From Alteromonas sp. M12 (GTDB taxonomy: Bacteria; Pseudomonadota; Gammaproteobacteria; Enterobacterales; Alteromonadaceae): 64,000 nucleotides of DNA. This document shows, piece by piece, positions 25,809 through 34,702 of this stretch (position 1 is the first letter of the stretch; every line of letters starts with the position of its first letter). The stretch is taken from NCBI RefSeq assembly GCF_037478005.1, contig NZ_CP144164.1:2170001-2234000 (forward strand), written 5' to 3'. Below the pieces are notes generated by a model, which was not told the origin of the DNA, made no database searches, and worked only from the letters and a program-made list of their open reading frames with translations. The translations under genes and the position numbers were made by a program.

Positions 25809-27341
25809 TCAATAAAAATGCATTAAATGTTTAATTGCCTGACTTAACAGTCCGGTGTTAAGCGTCTCAATACTTTCTTCACCCGTCTCACGGTCAAAAA
25901 TCTTATAGCTACCGTTAGACAATACTTCTATGCGATTGCTGTTTTGCATCACAATGACTTTACTGCCTTTAGTGCCAACCAACCAATTGCGACGAGGTGC
26001 CTGCATTGATTGTCCGATGGAGTAATCATCAGAAAGGGCTTTACAGCCTAAGTTTTCTAACACAGTAGCAGGGAAGTCCAAATGGCTAGATAAGGTTTTG
26101 TCGAGTTTGAAATTAGCATATAGCGGCACTTGCTGAATATCGTCTCGATTTGAAGCAAGCTTCGAGATTATCACTTGGTTGCCATTCAACACACCTGATT
26201 TTATCAATTGTTGAATATTTGCATTGGATACAAATCCTATGGCTAATTTCGGTTTATCGGAAATACTTGCGGCAACAAAGCTTTCAAAATTTGTGCTTAG
26301 CTCAGTCAATTTTGAATTTTCTAAAGATAAATCAGAATATAAAAATACCGGCAATCCTAACTTTTGAGGAAGTTCTACCATTAGTGGGGTTTTATTGGTT
26401 AACTCCGACGTATAAATTTCCGGTAAGCCAAACAAACTCGAAAATTGAGAAGAGTGGTGGTTCGAGCTTAAATCATAGTGATCGTTGTAGGCGGTTAATG
26501 CCCTGTTTTGCAGATTCAGATCTGCATCGTCAGTTTGGATAAGTAAAACAAATTGTTTGTTGGTATTAATACTGCAATACACTGGATTAGCAGGATAATT
26601 AATGCCATGGACACTTCGATCAAACTGCAAGGCTTTACGTTGCTTATAATTTTCTATGTCCAATAACCCATATTTTGACATCAGCGCTTTAGCTGTTGCT
26701 GGGTATGATAAAGGAAACAAATTATCTTGTTTTACAATAGGTTGATAGAGATTTGCATCGGCCCAAATATGTAAAGCATGACTGCATACAAAACAGGTTA
26801 CAAATACACTGCTAATGGGCATACCTAAGCGGAATTTTTGTAATCGTTCAATTCTTTTCCACAGAGCATTGGCTAAAATAAGTTGAAATGACAGCCAAAC
26901 TACAAATAAAAGGAGTAAAAACCCCCATTGTTGCCAGCCAAATGCATTAATAACCGGTTGAGTCTCACTTTTAATCAGATCCGCAGAGCCGAAATTTAGG
27001 TGCAATCCATATTTAGTGTAGAGCAATGCATCAAATGCTAAGAGCGCTAAGCCTATGGCGGCTATCGTTGAAGCCGCGCCACGTATAAGCCGAGACTTAG
27101 GGAAAGCATATATCAGAGGTAAAACTAAAATGACAAAAGCGAAAAAAGTTAAAAAGCCAATATGACTGACCCAATTGACTAATAAAAATGTTATTCCCAA
27201 CAAAGAATCTGGCAAAGGCGATGCAAAAACGTAAATTCCTGCAATCACCAAAGCAACGACAATATTTGAAAGGGTAAACCAATGTCCCCAAGCTACTAGC
27301 TTGGTTAACATGATGCGCCGAGGCGTTTCTGAGAGTATCAT
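25809..27341 (-). CDS. yejM: YejM/PbgA/LapC-like inner membrane protein with reduced periplasmic domain
   Basis: This 510-residue protein has the DUF3413 N-terminus with five hydrophobic segments in about the first 200 residues. In E. coli YejM (LapC/PbgA) this part binds LapB and controls LpxC and LPS synthesis. The following sulfatase/phosphoethanolamine-transferase-like periplasmic domain is short: E. coli YejM has 586 residues. Here the strand FVLLIQTDDAD replaces the usual start of the hydrolase core, and the middle region appears cut down. The C-terminal RRNWLVGT...YKIFDRETGEES matches the family end. The stop codon of yejL abuts its start. The truncation suggests loss of any catalytic-type site but retention of signalling. 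Confidence 0.83.
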   Translation of the reverse strand: MILSETPRRIMLTKLVAWGHWFTLSNIVVALVIAGIYVFASPLPDSLLGITFLLVNWVSHIGFLTFFAFVILVLPLIYAFPKSRLIRGAASTIAAIGLALLAFDALLYTKYGLHLNFGSADLIKSETQPVINAFGWQQWGFLLLLFVVWLSFQLILANALWKRIERLQKFRLGMPISSVFVTCFVCSHALHIWADANLYQPIVKQDNLFPLSYPATAKALMSKYGLLDIENYKQRKALQFDRSVHGINYPANPVYCSINTNKQFVLLIQTDDADLNLQNRALTAYNDHYDLSSNHHSSQFSSLFGLPEIYTSELTNKTPLMVELPQKLGLPVFLYSDLSLENSKLTELSTNFESFVAASISDKPKLAIGFVSNANIQQLIKSGVLNGNQVIISKLASNRDDIQQVPLYANFKLDKTLSSHLDFPATVLENLGCKALSDDYSIGQSMQAPRRNWLVGTKGSKVIVMQNSNRIEVLSNGSYKIFDRETGEESIETLNTGLLSQAIKHLMHFY

Positions 27342-27566
27342 TTATTTTTGATTTCCATTGATACTTTTCATCAAGATTTGTGTAAACTGAGCGGCCATTT
27401 TTTCGCGCTGGTTATCGTTTACTTGATGCAAAAAGATGTTGGTGATCACATTACCCAACGCCATTAAAGATAAGTCTCGATTTGCTTGGTTTTTTTCAAG
27501 GGCAAATACGATGTCATTCATTAGCGCTTCAAATTGAGCGTCTGAATATTTGGATTGTTGAGGCAT
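27342..27566 (-). CDS. yejL: YejL family protein (DUF1414)
   Basis: This is a small 74-residue cytoplasmic protein (MPQQSKYSDAQFEALMND...) of the conserved YejL family, recognised by FEALMNDI, LMALGNVITNIF and the QREKMAAQF segment. Its function is not known. It sits immediately upstream of yejM with no gap, the order seen throughout gammaproteobacteria, and is divergent from yejK. The intergenic region with yejK is 122 bp and must hold both promoters. Confidence 0.9.
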   Translation of the reverse strand: MPQQSKYSDAQFEALMNDIVFALEKNQANRDLSLMALGNVITNIFLHQVNDNQREKMAAQFTQILMKSINGNQK

Positions 27567-27688
27567 GTTTGAACCTTTAAACCGATTTTTGTGAATAGTA
27601 ACAAGTATTCGAACAGATAGTAACTAGGTGCCGTTTTTTCAATAGTCGGTTTTCTTATTTTCCATAACTTTTAGAAGGTTAGATTTTC

Positions 27689-28738
27689 ATGAGCGCTGTT
27701 ATTCAACACTTTGTAGTACATCAATTAGGGATTAATGAACAACAAGAGTTAACCGTTGTTCCCAAAAGCACCTGTTTTGACGTCACTCCAGATATTGAAA
27801 CACTTGCACAGCAAATTAATCAAGTATTCAATCAAAAACCCGGCAAAGGGGTCGGTAGTTTTATTGATCAAGCTTCTCAGTCAACCGATTCGGCAGAACA
27901 AGATACGGTTAAAGCTAACGATGAATTTCGTTCAGAATTGCTGGCGATGATTGCAGAACCTGAAAGCTTTATTGATTTTAGTGTTGCCAGTTGTGAAAAA
28001 CTCAAAAAGAGTATGGTCGAAATGGCAACAGTGGAAACCGGTTTTGTTATCTTCAGCCATTATGAATTTTTAGCCACCGAATACTTAATGATTGCGTTGT
28101 TGAATACTAAACAGCACGTTGAAATCACTGAAAGATTAGAATTGACCTACAGTGATCATCTAGATCTAGCCAAAATGCAATTAGCGGTAAGAATCGATTT
28201 AACCCAATTAAAAACTCAACCCGAGCAAAACCGTTATATTAGTTTTATTAAGGGGCGAATGGGCAGAAAAGTCTCTGATTTTTTCATGCACTTTATCGGT
28301 TGCGAAGAACTTGTTGATATCAAACAGCAAAATAAGCAACTGCTGAAAACGGTAGACGAGTTTATCGCCTCTGAGCAATTAGACAAAGAAGAGCAGCAGC
28401 AAACACGGCAAATCGTTTCTGACTACTATAAAGCTAAATTGGAGCAAGGAGATGATATTCAAATTGAAGAATTGTCGCAAAGCCTACCCCAAGAAGATGG
28501 TCGCAATTTTGTTGATTTTAACCAACAAGCAGAAACGCCTTTGGAAGCTTCCTTTCAGGCCGATCGCAGTGCGTTAAAAACCCTTGCCAAGTTTAGTGGT
28601 CAAGGTGGCGGTATTAGTCTGAGTTTCGATAGAGTTTTGTATGGCGATCGAGTGCAATACGATGCGAATTCTGACACCCTATTGATTAAAGGGGTACCAC
28701 CTAATTTGAAAGATCAGTTAACACGACATAATAGTTAG
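27689..28738 (+). CDS. yejK: Nucleoid-associated protein YejK (NdpA)
   Basis: This 349-residue cytoplasmic protein belongs to the 37-kDa nucleoid-associated NdpA/YejK family. It shows the N-terminal VIQHFVVHQLGI and the central FIKGRMGRKVSDFFMHFIGCEE, which is a strong family signature. The C-terminal GISLSFDRVLYGDRVQYDANSDTLLIKGVPPNLKDQL is also typical. It is divergent from yejL-yejM. AGAAGG lies upstream of the ATG. The precise nucleoid role is not established. Confidence 0.93.
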   Translation: MSAVIQHFVVHQLGINEQQELTVVPKSTCFDVTPDIETLAQQINQVFNQKPGKGVGSFIDQASQSTDSAEQDTVKANDEFRSELLAMIAEPESFIDFSVASCEKLKKSMVEMATVETGFVIFSHYEFLATEYLMIALLNTKQHVEITERLELTYSDHLDLAKMQLAVRIDLTQLKTQPEQNRYISFIKGRMGRKVSDFFMHFIGCEELVDIKQQNKQLLKTVDEFIASEQLDKEEQQQTRQIVSDYYKAKLEQGDDIQIEELSQSLPQEDGRNFVDFNQQAETPLEASFQADRSALKTLAKFSGQGGGISLSFDRVLYGDRVQYDANSDTLLIKGVPPNLKDQLTRHNS

Positions 28739-28839
28739 CTTTGTTGTGTTCAAACATGCCGATTTAGTTTGAATACGATATACTGACGCAATCATAAAAC
28801 GATATTTACAACATCAAAATAACAGGACTTTTTTACACT

Positions 28840-29715
28840 ATGCAGCTTTTTGTCAACGACTTAACCGTAATGGATTTTTCCTATCTTTGTGCACAAAGAG
28901 GGATGGTTGGTGAAAGTTGGATTGTCGATGTGATTTTAGATGGTGAACTTAATGAAGAAAGCATGGTGCTAGACTTCGGAAAAGTTAAGAAAGAATTGAA
29001 ATTTCTTATCGATGAATATGTCGATCACAAATTACTCGTACCAGCCGAACATGCTTTTAGCCAGATCAAACGCGATCCCAATACCGATGAAGTAAAAGTA
29101 GATTTTTTACGGCCCAATGGTAAGTCGATCCATCTGTTGTGTCCTGCAGAAGCTTATGCTTTTGTTTACGCTTCTGAGGTAGATATAGATTCTGTTGGCC
29201 AATATTTAAAAGAAGTGATTGCCACACATCTGCCAAGCAATGTTGATGGTATTGAGTTAATTTTGCGTCCTGAAGTAATAGACACACCGTTTTATCACTA
29301 CACTCATGGCCTAAAAAAACACGATGGTAACTGTCAGCGTATTGCTCATGGGCACCGCTCAAAGGTTGTGATTTATGAAAATGATAAATTGAATCTAGCG
29401 TGGCAGGCATATTGGGCTGAACGATGGCAAGACATCTACATAGGGAGTGAAGAAGATATTGTTGACGGCCAACAAAGTGTTTTAGCTGGACAAGTAGAGA
29501 ACACGGAAACACATTTTTTCTTCACCTATGAATCCTCGCAAGGTGAGTTTTCATTAGCTATTCCAAAATCTGAATGCGAAATTGTTAACACCGACTCTAC
29601 GGTAGAATGTTTAGCCCAATACATGGCATTGGATCTGAAACAACAGAGTCCGCAAAGTCATTTTAAAGTATTCGCATTTGAAGGGGTTGGAAAAGGAGCC
29701 ATCGCTTATGCTTAA
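28840..29715 (+). CDS. Two-half 6-pyruvoyltetrahydropterin synthase/QueD-like protein
   Basis: The 291-residue product looks like two T-fold (PTPS/QueD) modules in one chain. The first half (about 1-95) has the helix and strand DFGKVKKELKFLIDEYVDHKLL, with the active-site-type His, but lacks the zinc triad (GESWI where QueD has HGHSF). The second half (about 150-200) has HYTHGLKKHDGNCQRIAHGHRSKV, which keeps the zinc-ligand histidines and the catalytic Cys. The two halves may complement each other in one active site. QueD-type enzymes make 6-carboxytetrahydropterin for queuosine. No other que genes are near, so the substrate is uncertain. Confidence 0.68.
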   Translation: MQLFVNDLTVMDFSYLCAQRGMVGESWIVDVILDGELNEESMVLDFGKVKKELKFLIDEYVDHKLLVPAEHAFSQIKRDPNTDEVKVDFLRPNGKSIHLLCPAEAYAFVYASEVDIDSVGQYLKEVIATHLPSNVDGIELILRPEVIDTPFYHYTHGLKKHDGNCQRIAHGHRSKVVIYENDKLNLAWQAYWAERWQDIYIGSEEDIVDGQQSVLAGQVENTETHFFFTYESSQGEFSLAIPKSECEIVNTDSTVECLAQYMALDLKQQSPQSHFKVFAFEGVGKGAIAYA

Positions 29716-30520
29716 AACGTTGTTTTGTTGTTTCTTGGGTTTGATATTGAGTGTTCATGCCTTTGCTATTGAATTGCAAGGGGAGCTTTCGCAAGGTGCA
29801 CTGATACGAGGGAAAGCACCCGTAGGCAGTCAAGTTTGGTTGGATGGTAAAAGCTTAGAGGTTTCGGAACAAGGATATTTCGTTTTTGGTTTCGGGCGTG
29901 ATGCCGCCCTTGAGCATGAACTAAGTTGGCAGGCGCCAGAACAACCTAAACAACAACAAGATATCATTTTAAAAAAGCGTGAATATGATGTTCAACGCAT
30001 TGAAGGCTTACCTCCTAAAATGGTGACACCTCCGGAAGATGTGTTAGCCAGAATTCGCCTAGATAACCAACAGGTCGCAAAAGCCCGTGCGCTTCGAGAC
30101 TCGCGCATCGATTTTATGCAATCGTTTATTTGGCCTGCTGAAGGACCAATTAGTGGCGTTTATGGCAGTCAACGGGTGTTAAACGGACAACCCAAAAGAC
30201 CGCACTTTGGACTCGATGTAGCAGCACCTACGGGCACTCCTGTTTATGCTCCGGCTGCAGGCGTGGTGACACTCTGGGTACCTGATATGTATTATTCGGG
30301 TGGTACTATGATTATTGACCATGGTCATGGTGTTTCTTCTACTTTTTTACATTTGCATGCAGGTCATGTGAAAGTGGGGGAGCAGGTTGAACAAGGGCAG
30401 TTGGTTGCTGAAATTGGTGCCACTGGCCGAGTTACTGGAGCACATTTGGATTGGCGAATGAATTGGCAAAATCAACGAGTAGACCCAGCGTTACTCGTCC
30501 CTGCAAGACCTTCTGAATAA
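29708..30520 (+). CDS. M23-family peptidoglycan metallopeptidase, exported
   Basis: The start at 29708 (MLKTLFCCFLG) is chosen because AAGGAG lies upstream and a signal peptide follows directly (about residues 1-21, ending VHAFA). It overlaps the stop of the pterin-synthase-like gene by 8 bp. The 270-residue protein has an N-terminal beta domain and a C-terminal LytM/M23 domain. HFGLDVAAPTGTPVYAPAAG carries the first zinc ligands (HxxxD), HGHGVSSTFLHLHAGHV carries the HxH, and GRVTGAHLDWRM matches the end of the core. It probably cleaves peptidoglycan cross-links in the periplasm. Confidence 0.9.
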   Translation: MLKTLFCCFLGLILSVHAFAIELQGELSQGALIRGKAPVGSQVWLDGKSLEVSEQGYFVFGFGRDAALEHELSWQAPEQPKQQQDIILKKREYDVQRIEGLPPKMVTPPEDVLARIRLDNQQVAKARALRDSRIDFMQSFIWPAEGPISGVYGSQRVLNGQPKRPHFGLDVAAPTGTPVYAPAAGVVTLWVPDMYYSGGTMIIDHGHGVSSTFLHLHAGHVKVGEQVEQGQLVAEIGATGRVTGAHLDWRMNWQNQRVDPALLVPARPSE

Positions 30521-30605
30521 ACTAAAATCTTTGCTAAAAACTGTACCATGGCTAACTTGTTTTGGTGATATATTTTGTATTGAGTCATAAACAAAGGTTT
30601 CTGCA

Positions 30606-31007
30606 ATGAAATACGATTTAGACATGAGTACGATTATCGGGATCAAACCCATGAAGGCGTCTGAAGTGGTGAAAATACATCAAGTATTGGACGGATTTGA
30701 ACCAAACGGCGTTGCCTTTGAAGATGTATTAAAGCAAACGAAGATGGATCCCGTGCGGTTAAGAGAGTTATTAGATAAATATCATTTTTACTTCACTGAA
30801 GTAGGTGATTCATCTCGCTATATCGTTAATCGATATCACTACGATGAATCAGATCTAGATGAAGTTATCGACAGCATAGAAAGACGGAATGTACGATTCG
30901 CAATCGCTAAATTTACGCCATTTTTCTTAATTGGTCTGGTTTTGTGCAGTGCCACTATTGGTTTTATGCTTTCGGCAATTGTGAATAAAAATGGCGGTTA
31001 TTGGTAA
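30606..31007 (+). CDS. Small membrane protein of unknown function
   Basis: This 133-residue protein has a charged cytoplasmic N-terminal part of about 95 residues. EVVKIHQVLDGFEPNGVAFEDVLKQTKMDPVRLRELLDKY within it looks like a winged-helix-like or helical module. One hydrophobic C-terminal segment follows (about 102-124, FTPFFLIGLVLCSATIGFML). I do not recognise the family. AAGG lies before the ATG. It sits 85 bp after the M23 peptidase gene and may be co-transcribed with it. Confidence 0.65.
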   Translation: MKYDLDMSTIIGIKPMKASEVVKIHQVLDGFEPNGVAFEDVLKQTKMDPVRLRELLDKYHFYFTEVGDSSRYIVNRYHYDESDLDEVIDSIERRNVRFAIAKFTPFFLIGLVLCSATIGFMLSAIVNKNGGYW

Positions 31008-31065
31008 TTCAATCTCAATTACGCGAATCTGCTGGGAACATTCGACCTAGCCAGGTTTAAATAAA

Positions 31066-31092
31066 TGCCAATAGTTTAGAGTTGGCAGTTTT
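31066..31092 (+). terminator. Possible terminator after the small membrane protein gene
   Basis: TGCCAA (31066-31071) pairs with TTGGCA (31082-31087) across a 10-nt loop, followed by GTTTT. A second hairpin, GCCACT/AGTGGC, follows at 31096-31111 without a T run. The stems are short, so confidence is low. The rest of the 184-bp gap to 31191 is unremarkable. Confidence 0.35.
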
Positions 31093-31191
31093 AAAGCCAC
31101 TGGCAAGTGGCATAAAACGTTTTGTTAAGGTAATTCGAAGTTATGCCAATTGGCGTGTTTCTTTTTAATACATGAGCAAACAACAACTGGC

Positions 31192-32982
31192 TTACTGAGC
31201 GTTTAACCATAAAGCCTGTTTTTGTAGATTTGAAGTCGTTAAGTAAATTGTATCTTTGGCTGCATTTTTAATCGGCATGTCAAACGTTTTAAGTTTGCCG
31301 TCACGGAACACAAATAATTTCACTGTTGGTTGCTCGCTATAATTTTCTAACGTGGTAAATACAGAATCTTTATTCACTTGCCATTGTTCAATGGCAATTA
31401 GGTTATCTTTGATCTGTAAACCGGCTAAATACGCAGGTGAACCTTCTAAAACTTGTAAAATAGAGATGCCCGTTGCTGCAGCTTCGAAGCTTGCGCCAAA
31501 ATCAATAGAGAGGGTTTCATCTGCAGGTTTTCCGCCTTTATCATTTGCATCTTTTCTTGCTCTGTAGTGCATATCAACACCGAAATCTGCCAACAATTGC
31601 TCAGTAGGGAGAGGTGTTGTGGTATATAAAGCCGTTTCCAAAAATTCATCTAGATTGATGTTTAAATTTTGCTTTAAAATCGTTTGAATAGAGTCGTTTT
31701 GGGTACCAATATTGACGTAACCAAATTGCTGCCAAAGTCGTTTTAACAGGTCGAAAATTGTAAAACGATTGGCTGACTCTTTGCGTATTAACAAATCTAG
31801 GCATAGTGCTATTTCTGCACCTTTAGCGTAATAACTCACAATATTATTTGCGGCACTAGCATCTTGTTGATAAAAGCGAGTCCAAGCGTCATAACTCGAC
31901 TCTGTAACCGTTTGTTTTAGATAACCAGGATTACGTTTGAGTCGGGTTAATGTTTGTCCAATAACTTCAAAGTAGCTAGGCACATCGATTAATTCACAGC
32001 GCAACAAGCTGAGATCATCAATGTAGCTGGTAAAACCTTCGTAAATCCATAGTTGTTCAGAATAGGTTTCTTTACTTAAATCTAAATCGATAAATTCCGC
32101 AGGCTTGGTTCGTTTAACGTGCCAAGTATGGAATAACTCGTGACTACATAAGCTTAAAAATGTGCGATAACCGTCAGGCATTTTATGTTGTTGTGCTTTG
32201 CTTGGAAGCTGATTGCGAGCGAATTGTAAAACAGTCGAATGACTATGCTCTAAACCACCAAACCCAGATTGACAGAGTAAAGTTATGAATACATAACGAT
32301 TAATTGGCGTGTTTTCGTTAAACAGCGCCAAATGATGCTCACATATTTTTGGCAAGTCGCGACAAATTCTATCGGTATCAACTTGATGAGAGCCGGTCAA
32401 AACAAATTCAAATTCAACCTCCTGCACCTTGAAATAAGTAATATCCAGTTCACCTATTATCACTGGATGATCAATCAGAGTTTGATAATTATCGGCACTA
32501 AATTTCTTGGTTAATTTGTTTGATTGGGTTTCCAACATTGCTGTTGCAACAGACCAGGTATCCAACTTTGTTGCAGGAAGGTTGATCTCAACGCTGCAAG
32601 GGCCAGAGTAGCCCTCCACTTCAAAGAAAACGCTGGTGCCGTTAAAAAAAGCATATTCATCGCATATATAGGCGCTTCTTACTGACAAATCAAAGGCATA
32701 GACAATACTCTCGATATGAATCTTGCCACTGCCAGCTTTTACTTTCCAAGTTTGTTTATCTAATTTTTCAATATCTAAACTGTTTTGATTATCGTCGTAC
32801 GCTTTGAGAGATACTATATTTTTAGCAAAATCTCGGATCATGTAACTTCCAGGGATCCATGCCGGTAACTTTATCTTGATATCAACTTGATCAGCAAAGT
32901 TGATGGTTTGAATAATTTTGAATGTGTGTCCAGCAATGGAGTCAACAGTTACGGAATAATGTACTTGTTCAAATGTTTGCAA
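31192..32982 (-). CDS. M61-family metallopeptidase with PDZ domain (glycyl aminopeptidase-like)
   Basis: This 596-residue protein matches the M61 glycyl aminopeptidase family. It has an N-terminal beta domain (VDIKIKLPAWIPGSYMIRDFAKN is a strong signature), the gluzincin motif HELFHTWHVKR with the HExxH zinc site near residue 280, and LWIYEGFTSYIDDLSL with the third ligand Glu. A C-terminal PDZ-like domain (GISILQVLEGSPAYLAGLQIKDNLIAI) follows. There is no clear signal peptide, so it is probably cytoplasmic. It converges with the preceding genes and is divergent from the PilZ gene. Confidence 0.92.
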   Translation of the reverse strand: MQTFEQVHYSVTVDSIAGHTFKIIQTINFADQVDIKIKLPAWIPGSYMIRDFAKNIVSLKAYDDNQNSLDIEKLDKQTWKVKAGSGKIHIESIVYAFDLSVRSAYICDEYAFFNGTSVFFEVEGYSGPCSVEINLPATKLDTWSVATAMLETQSNKLTKKFSADNYQTLIDHPVIIGELDITYFKVQEVEFEFVLTGSHQVDTDRICRDLPKICEHHLALFNENTPINRYVFITLLCQSGFGGLEHSHSTVLQFARNQLPSKAQQHKMPDGYRTFLSLCSHELFHTWHVKRTKPAEFIDLDLSKETYSEQLWIYEGFTSYIDDLSLLRCELIDVPSYFEVIGQTLTRLKRNPGYLKQTVTESSYDAWTRFYQQDASAANNIVSYYAKGAEIALCLDLLIRKESANRFTIFDLLKRLWQQFGYVNIGTQNDSIQTILKQNLNINLDEFLETALYTTTPLPTEQLLADFGVDMHYRARKDANDKGGKPADETLSIDFGASFEAAATGISILQVLEGSPAYLAGLQIKDNLIAIEQWQVNKDSVFTTLENYSEQPTVKLFVFRDGKLKTFDMPIKNAAKDTIYLTTSNLQKQALWLNAQ

Positions 32983-33240
32983 AGTTGTGCTCTATTATAG
33001 TTTTATTGATTTAATCAACCGCCAGATAAATCACTTATTAAGTGACGGGACGAGATATCTTTAGCATAACCGATAGCCTTTGTTGAGTTAAGTTAAAAGC
33101 AGTTAAAGCATTGATATTAATCTCAGTTATGACAGTTAAAAGTTGTAGAGTCAGAGTTTAAATGATAAAAAACATACAACTTGTAAGGATTAATGGTTTT
33201 GATGACAATCAAAAGGTAACTTTTAGGAGAGTTCGAAAAG

Positions 33241-33921
33241 GTGGCAATATTAAAGGACAAAGTAGGCTTAACGCGGGAGGATTTGCGTAAATTGCGTGCT
33301 ATGCGACCCGGACTTTCTTTGGATCTTCAAGTTATGGCTGCTTCTGGGGTTAAAAGAATCAAGACTGAATTTGTTGGTTTAGATGGCAGCCGCTGTTTAA
33401 TTATTAAATTTCCTGATGAAGCTCGTTGGGGCAATTTACGGGATGTCATATATCCTGATAGTGTTTTAGTCGTGCGTTACATTCACGAAGAAGATGCCGG
33501 CGAAGTAGTCGCATTTAAAGTCAAGATTAATGTCATACTGAATAAACCAGGTAACTATATATTTACTTCGTTTCCGCTTTCACTTCAGTGTCATGCACTG
33601 AGAAGTGAGCAACGAGCCCAAGCCCACGTATTTGTGACTGTGGTAGAAACTGAATCTGATGTGATGTTATTTGATGGTCTAATAGTGGATTTGTCTTCAA
33701 GTGGCTGTCGCGTCTCAGTAGACCGTCAACTGGTGAAACAAAAATTGGCGCTAAAAACACACATCACCTTAGCGATTAAAAATCCAGACGGAAAAATATC
33801 CGAATTAACTGGTATAGTTATGAATCAAAAAGTCGATGAAACCCGTTTTTACTTAGGTGTTAAATTCGAGGCTTCAGAAAAAATTGTCGAAGGTTTGTTG
33901 CATCAACTGATGATAGCTTGA
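33241..33921 (+). CDS. PilZ-domain protein (putative c-di-GMP receptor)
   Basis: The 226-residue protein starts with GTG at 33241, with AGGAG ten bases upstream. Residues about 1-110 form a YcgR-N-like beta domain. The C-terminal PilZ domain (from about residue 118) has the c-di-GMP-binding residues RSEQRAQ (RxxxR) and DLSSSGCRVSV (DxSxxG). YcgR-like proteins act as flagellar brakes or motility effectors, but here no flagellar genes are adjacent, so the output is unknown. The 258-bp gap before it shows no other feature. Confidence 0.85.
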   Translation: MAILKDKVGLTREDLRKLRAMRPGLSLDLQVMAASGVKRIKTEFVGLDGSRCLIIKFPDEARWGNLRDVIYPDSVLVVRYIHEEDAGEVVAFKVKINVILNKPGNYIFTSFPLSLQCHALRSEQRAQAHVFVTVVETESDVMLFDGLIVDLSSSGCRVSVDRQLVKQKLALKTHITLAIKNPDGKISELTGIVMNQKVDETRFYLGVKFEASEKIVEGLLHQLMIA

Positions 33922-34040
33922 CCTTTTACTGGGTGACATTATGGGCGTTGTCGTGGGGATAACTCCTAATTGAGTGGCATCACTATTAATAATAATAAAA
34001 TTAAGATGTGCAGAGCTTTTGCTCCATTTACGAGGTATCT

Positions 34041-34502
34041 ATGCGAAGAGTCGAAACGTTATTAAATGAATATGGCGAAAGTCATCAAAATAAAACTAAT
34101 GTTTTAATCCACGGAATTGCCGTTCCGGCAATTTATTTTGTGACATTTGCATTAATTTGGTCTATTCCCACCCCTGAATTTTTAAATCATTTCGATATCA
34201 CATGGGCCCATGTGATTTCTATTCCTGTGCTTTGGTATTACTTTAAATTGTCTGGCCCAATTGGGGCTGCAATGACGTTGTTCACTATTTTATGTTTTGG
34301 CGGAATCCGGCTGTTAGCTTATTTGGATATTTCCGTATGGCAATTTAGCTTAGCGCTTTTTGTGGTGATGTGGATTTTGCAATTTGTAGGTCATAAAATC
34401 GAAGGAAAAAAACCATCCTTTCTTAAAGATATTCAGTTTTTATTAGTCGGTCCTGCTTGGTGGTGGGTACATTGGTTAAAACGTTTTAATATTCAATATT
34501 AA
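34041..34502 (+). CDS. DUF962/Mpo1-like membrane protein
   Basis: This 153-residue protein starts at ATG 34041, which has GAGGT upstream; the frame extends 33 bp further up without a site. It has four hydrophobic segments and the N-terminal YGESHQNKTNVLIHGIAVP, the conserved histidine pattern of the DUF962/Mpo1 family. Yeast Mpo1 is a dioxygenase acting on 2-hydroxy fatty acids. The C-terminal GPAWWWVHWLKR is also typical. Bacterial function has not been settled; it stands as a single gene. Confidence 0.85.
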   Translation: MRRVETLLNEYGESHQNKTNVLIHGIAVPAIYFVTFALIWSIPTPEFLNHFDITWAHVISIPVLWYYFKLSGPIGAAMTLFTILCFGGIRLLAYLDISVWQFSLALFVVMWILQFVGHKIEGKKPSFLKDIQFLLVGPAWWWVHWLKRFNIQY

Positions 34503-34702
34503 AACACCGATTTGAGACATTTAAAAAGCCAGTTGATTGAGGCGTTCAATCACAGGTATTTAGTCTTTAACTGAATATCGCAAGTTGAAAAACTGCGGAA
34601 GTTCGACGGATTACTTACTTTGCGACAAACACAACTATGGTTGGGATTAACAACGAGTTTTTGATTATCTGCAAGGGTATAATAAACGCTTAATCTGTTC
34701 AC

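Noticed and set aside
29066..29512. 148-codon antisense frame inside the pterin-synthase-like gene
   Set aside because: The opposite strand encodes a recognisable protein with good initiation; the antisense product has no domain and is a frame shadow.
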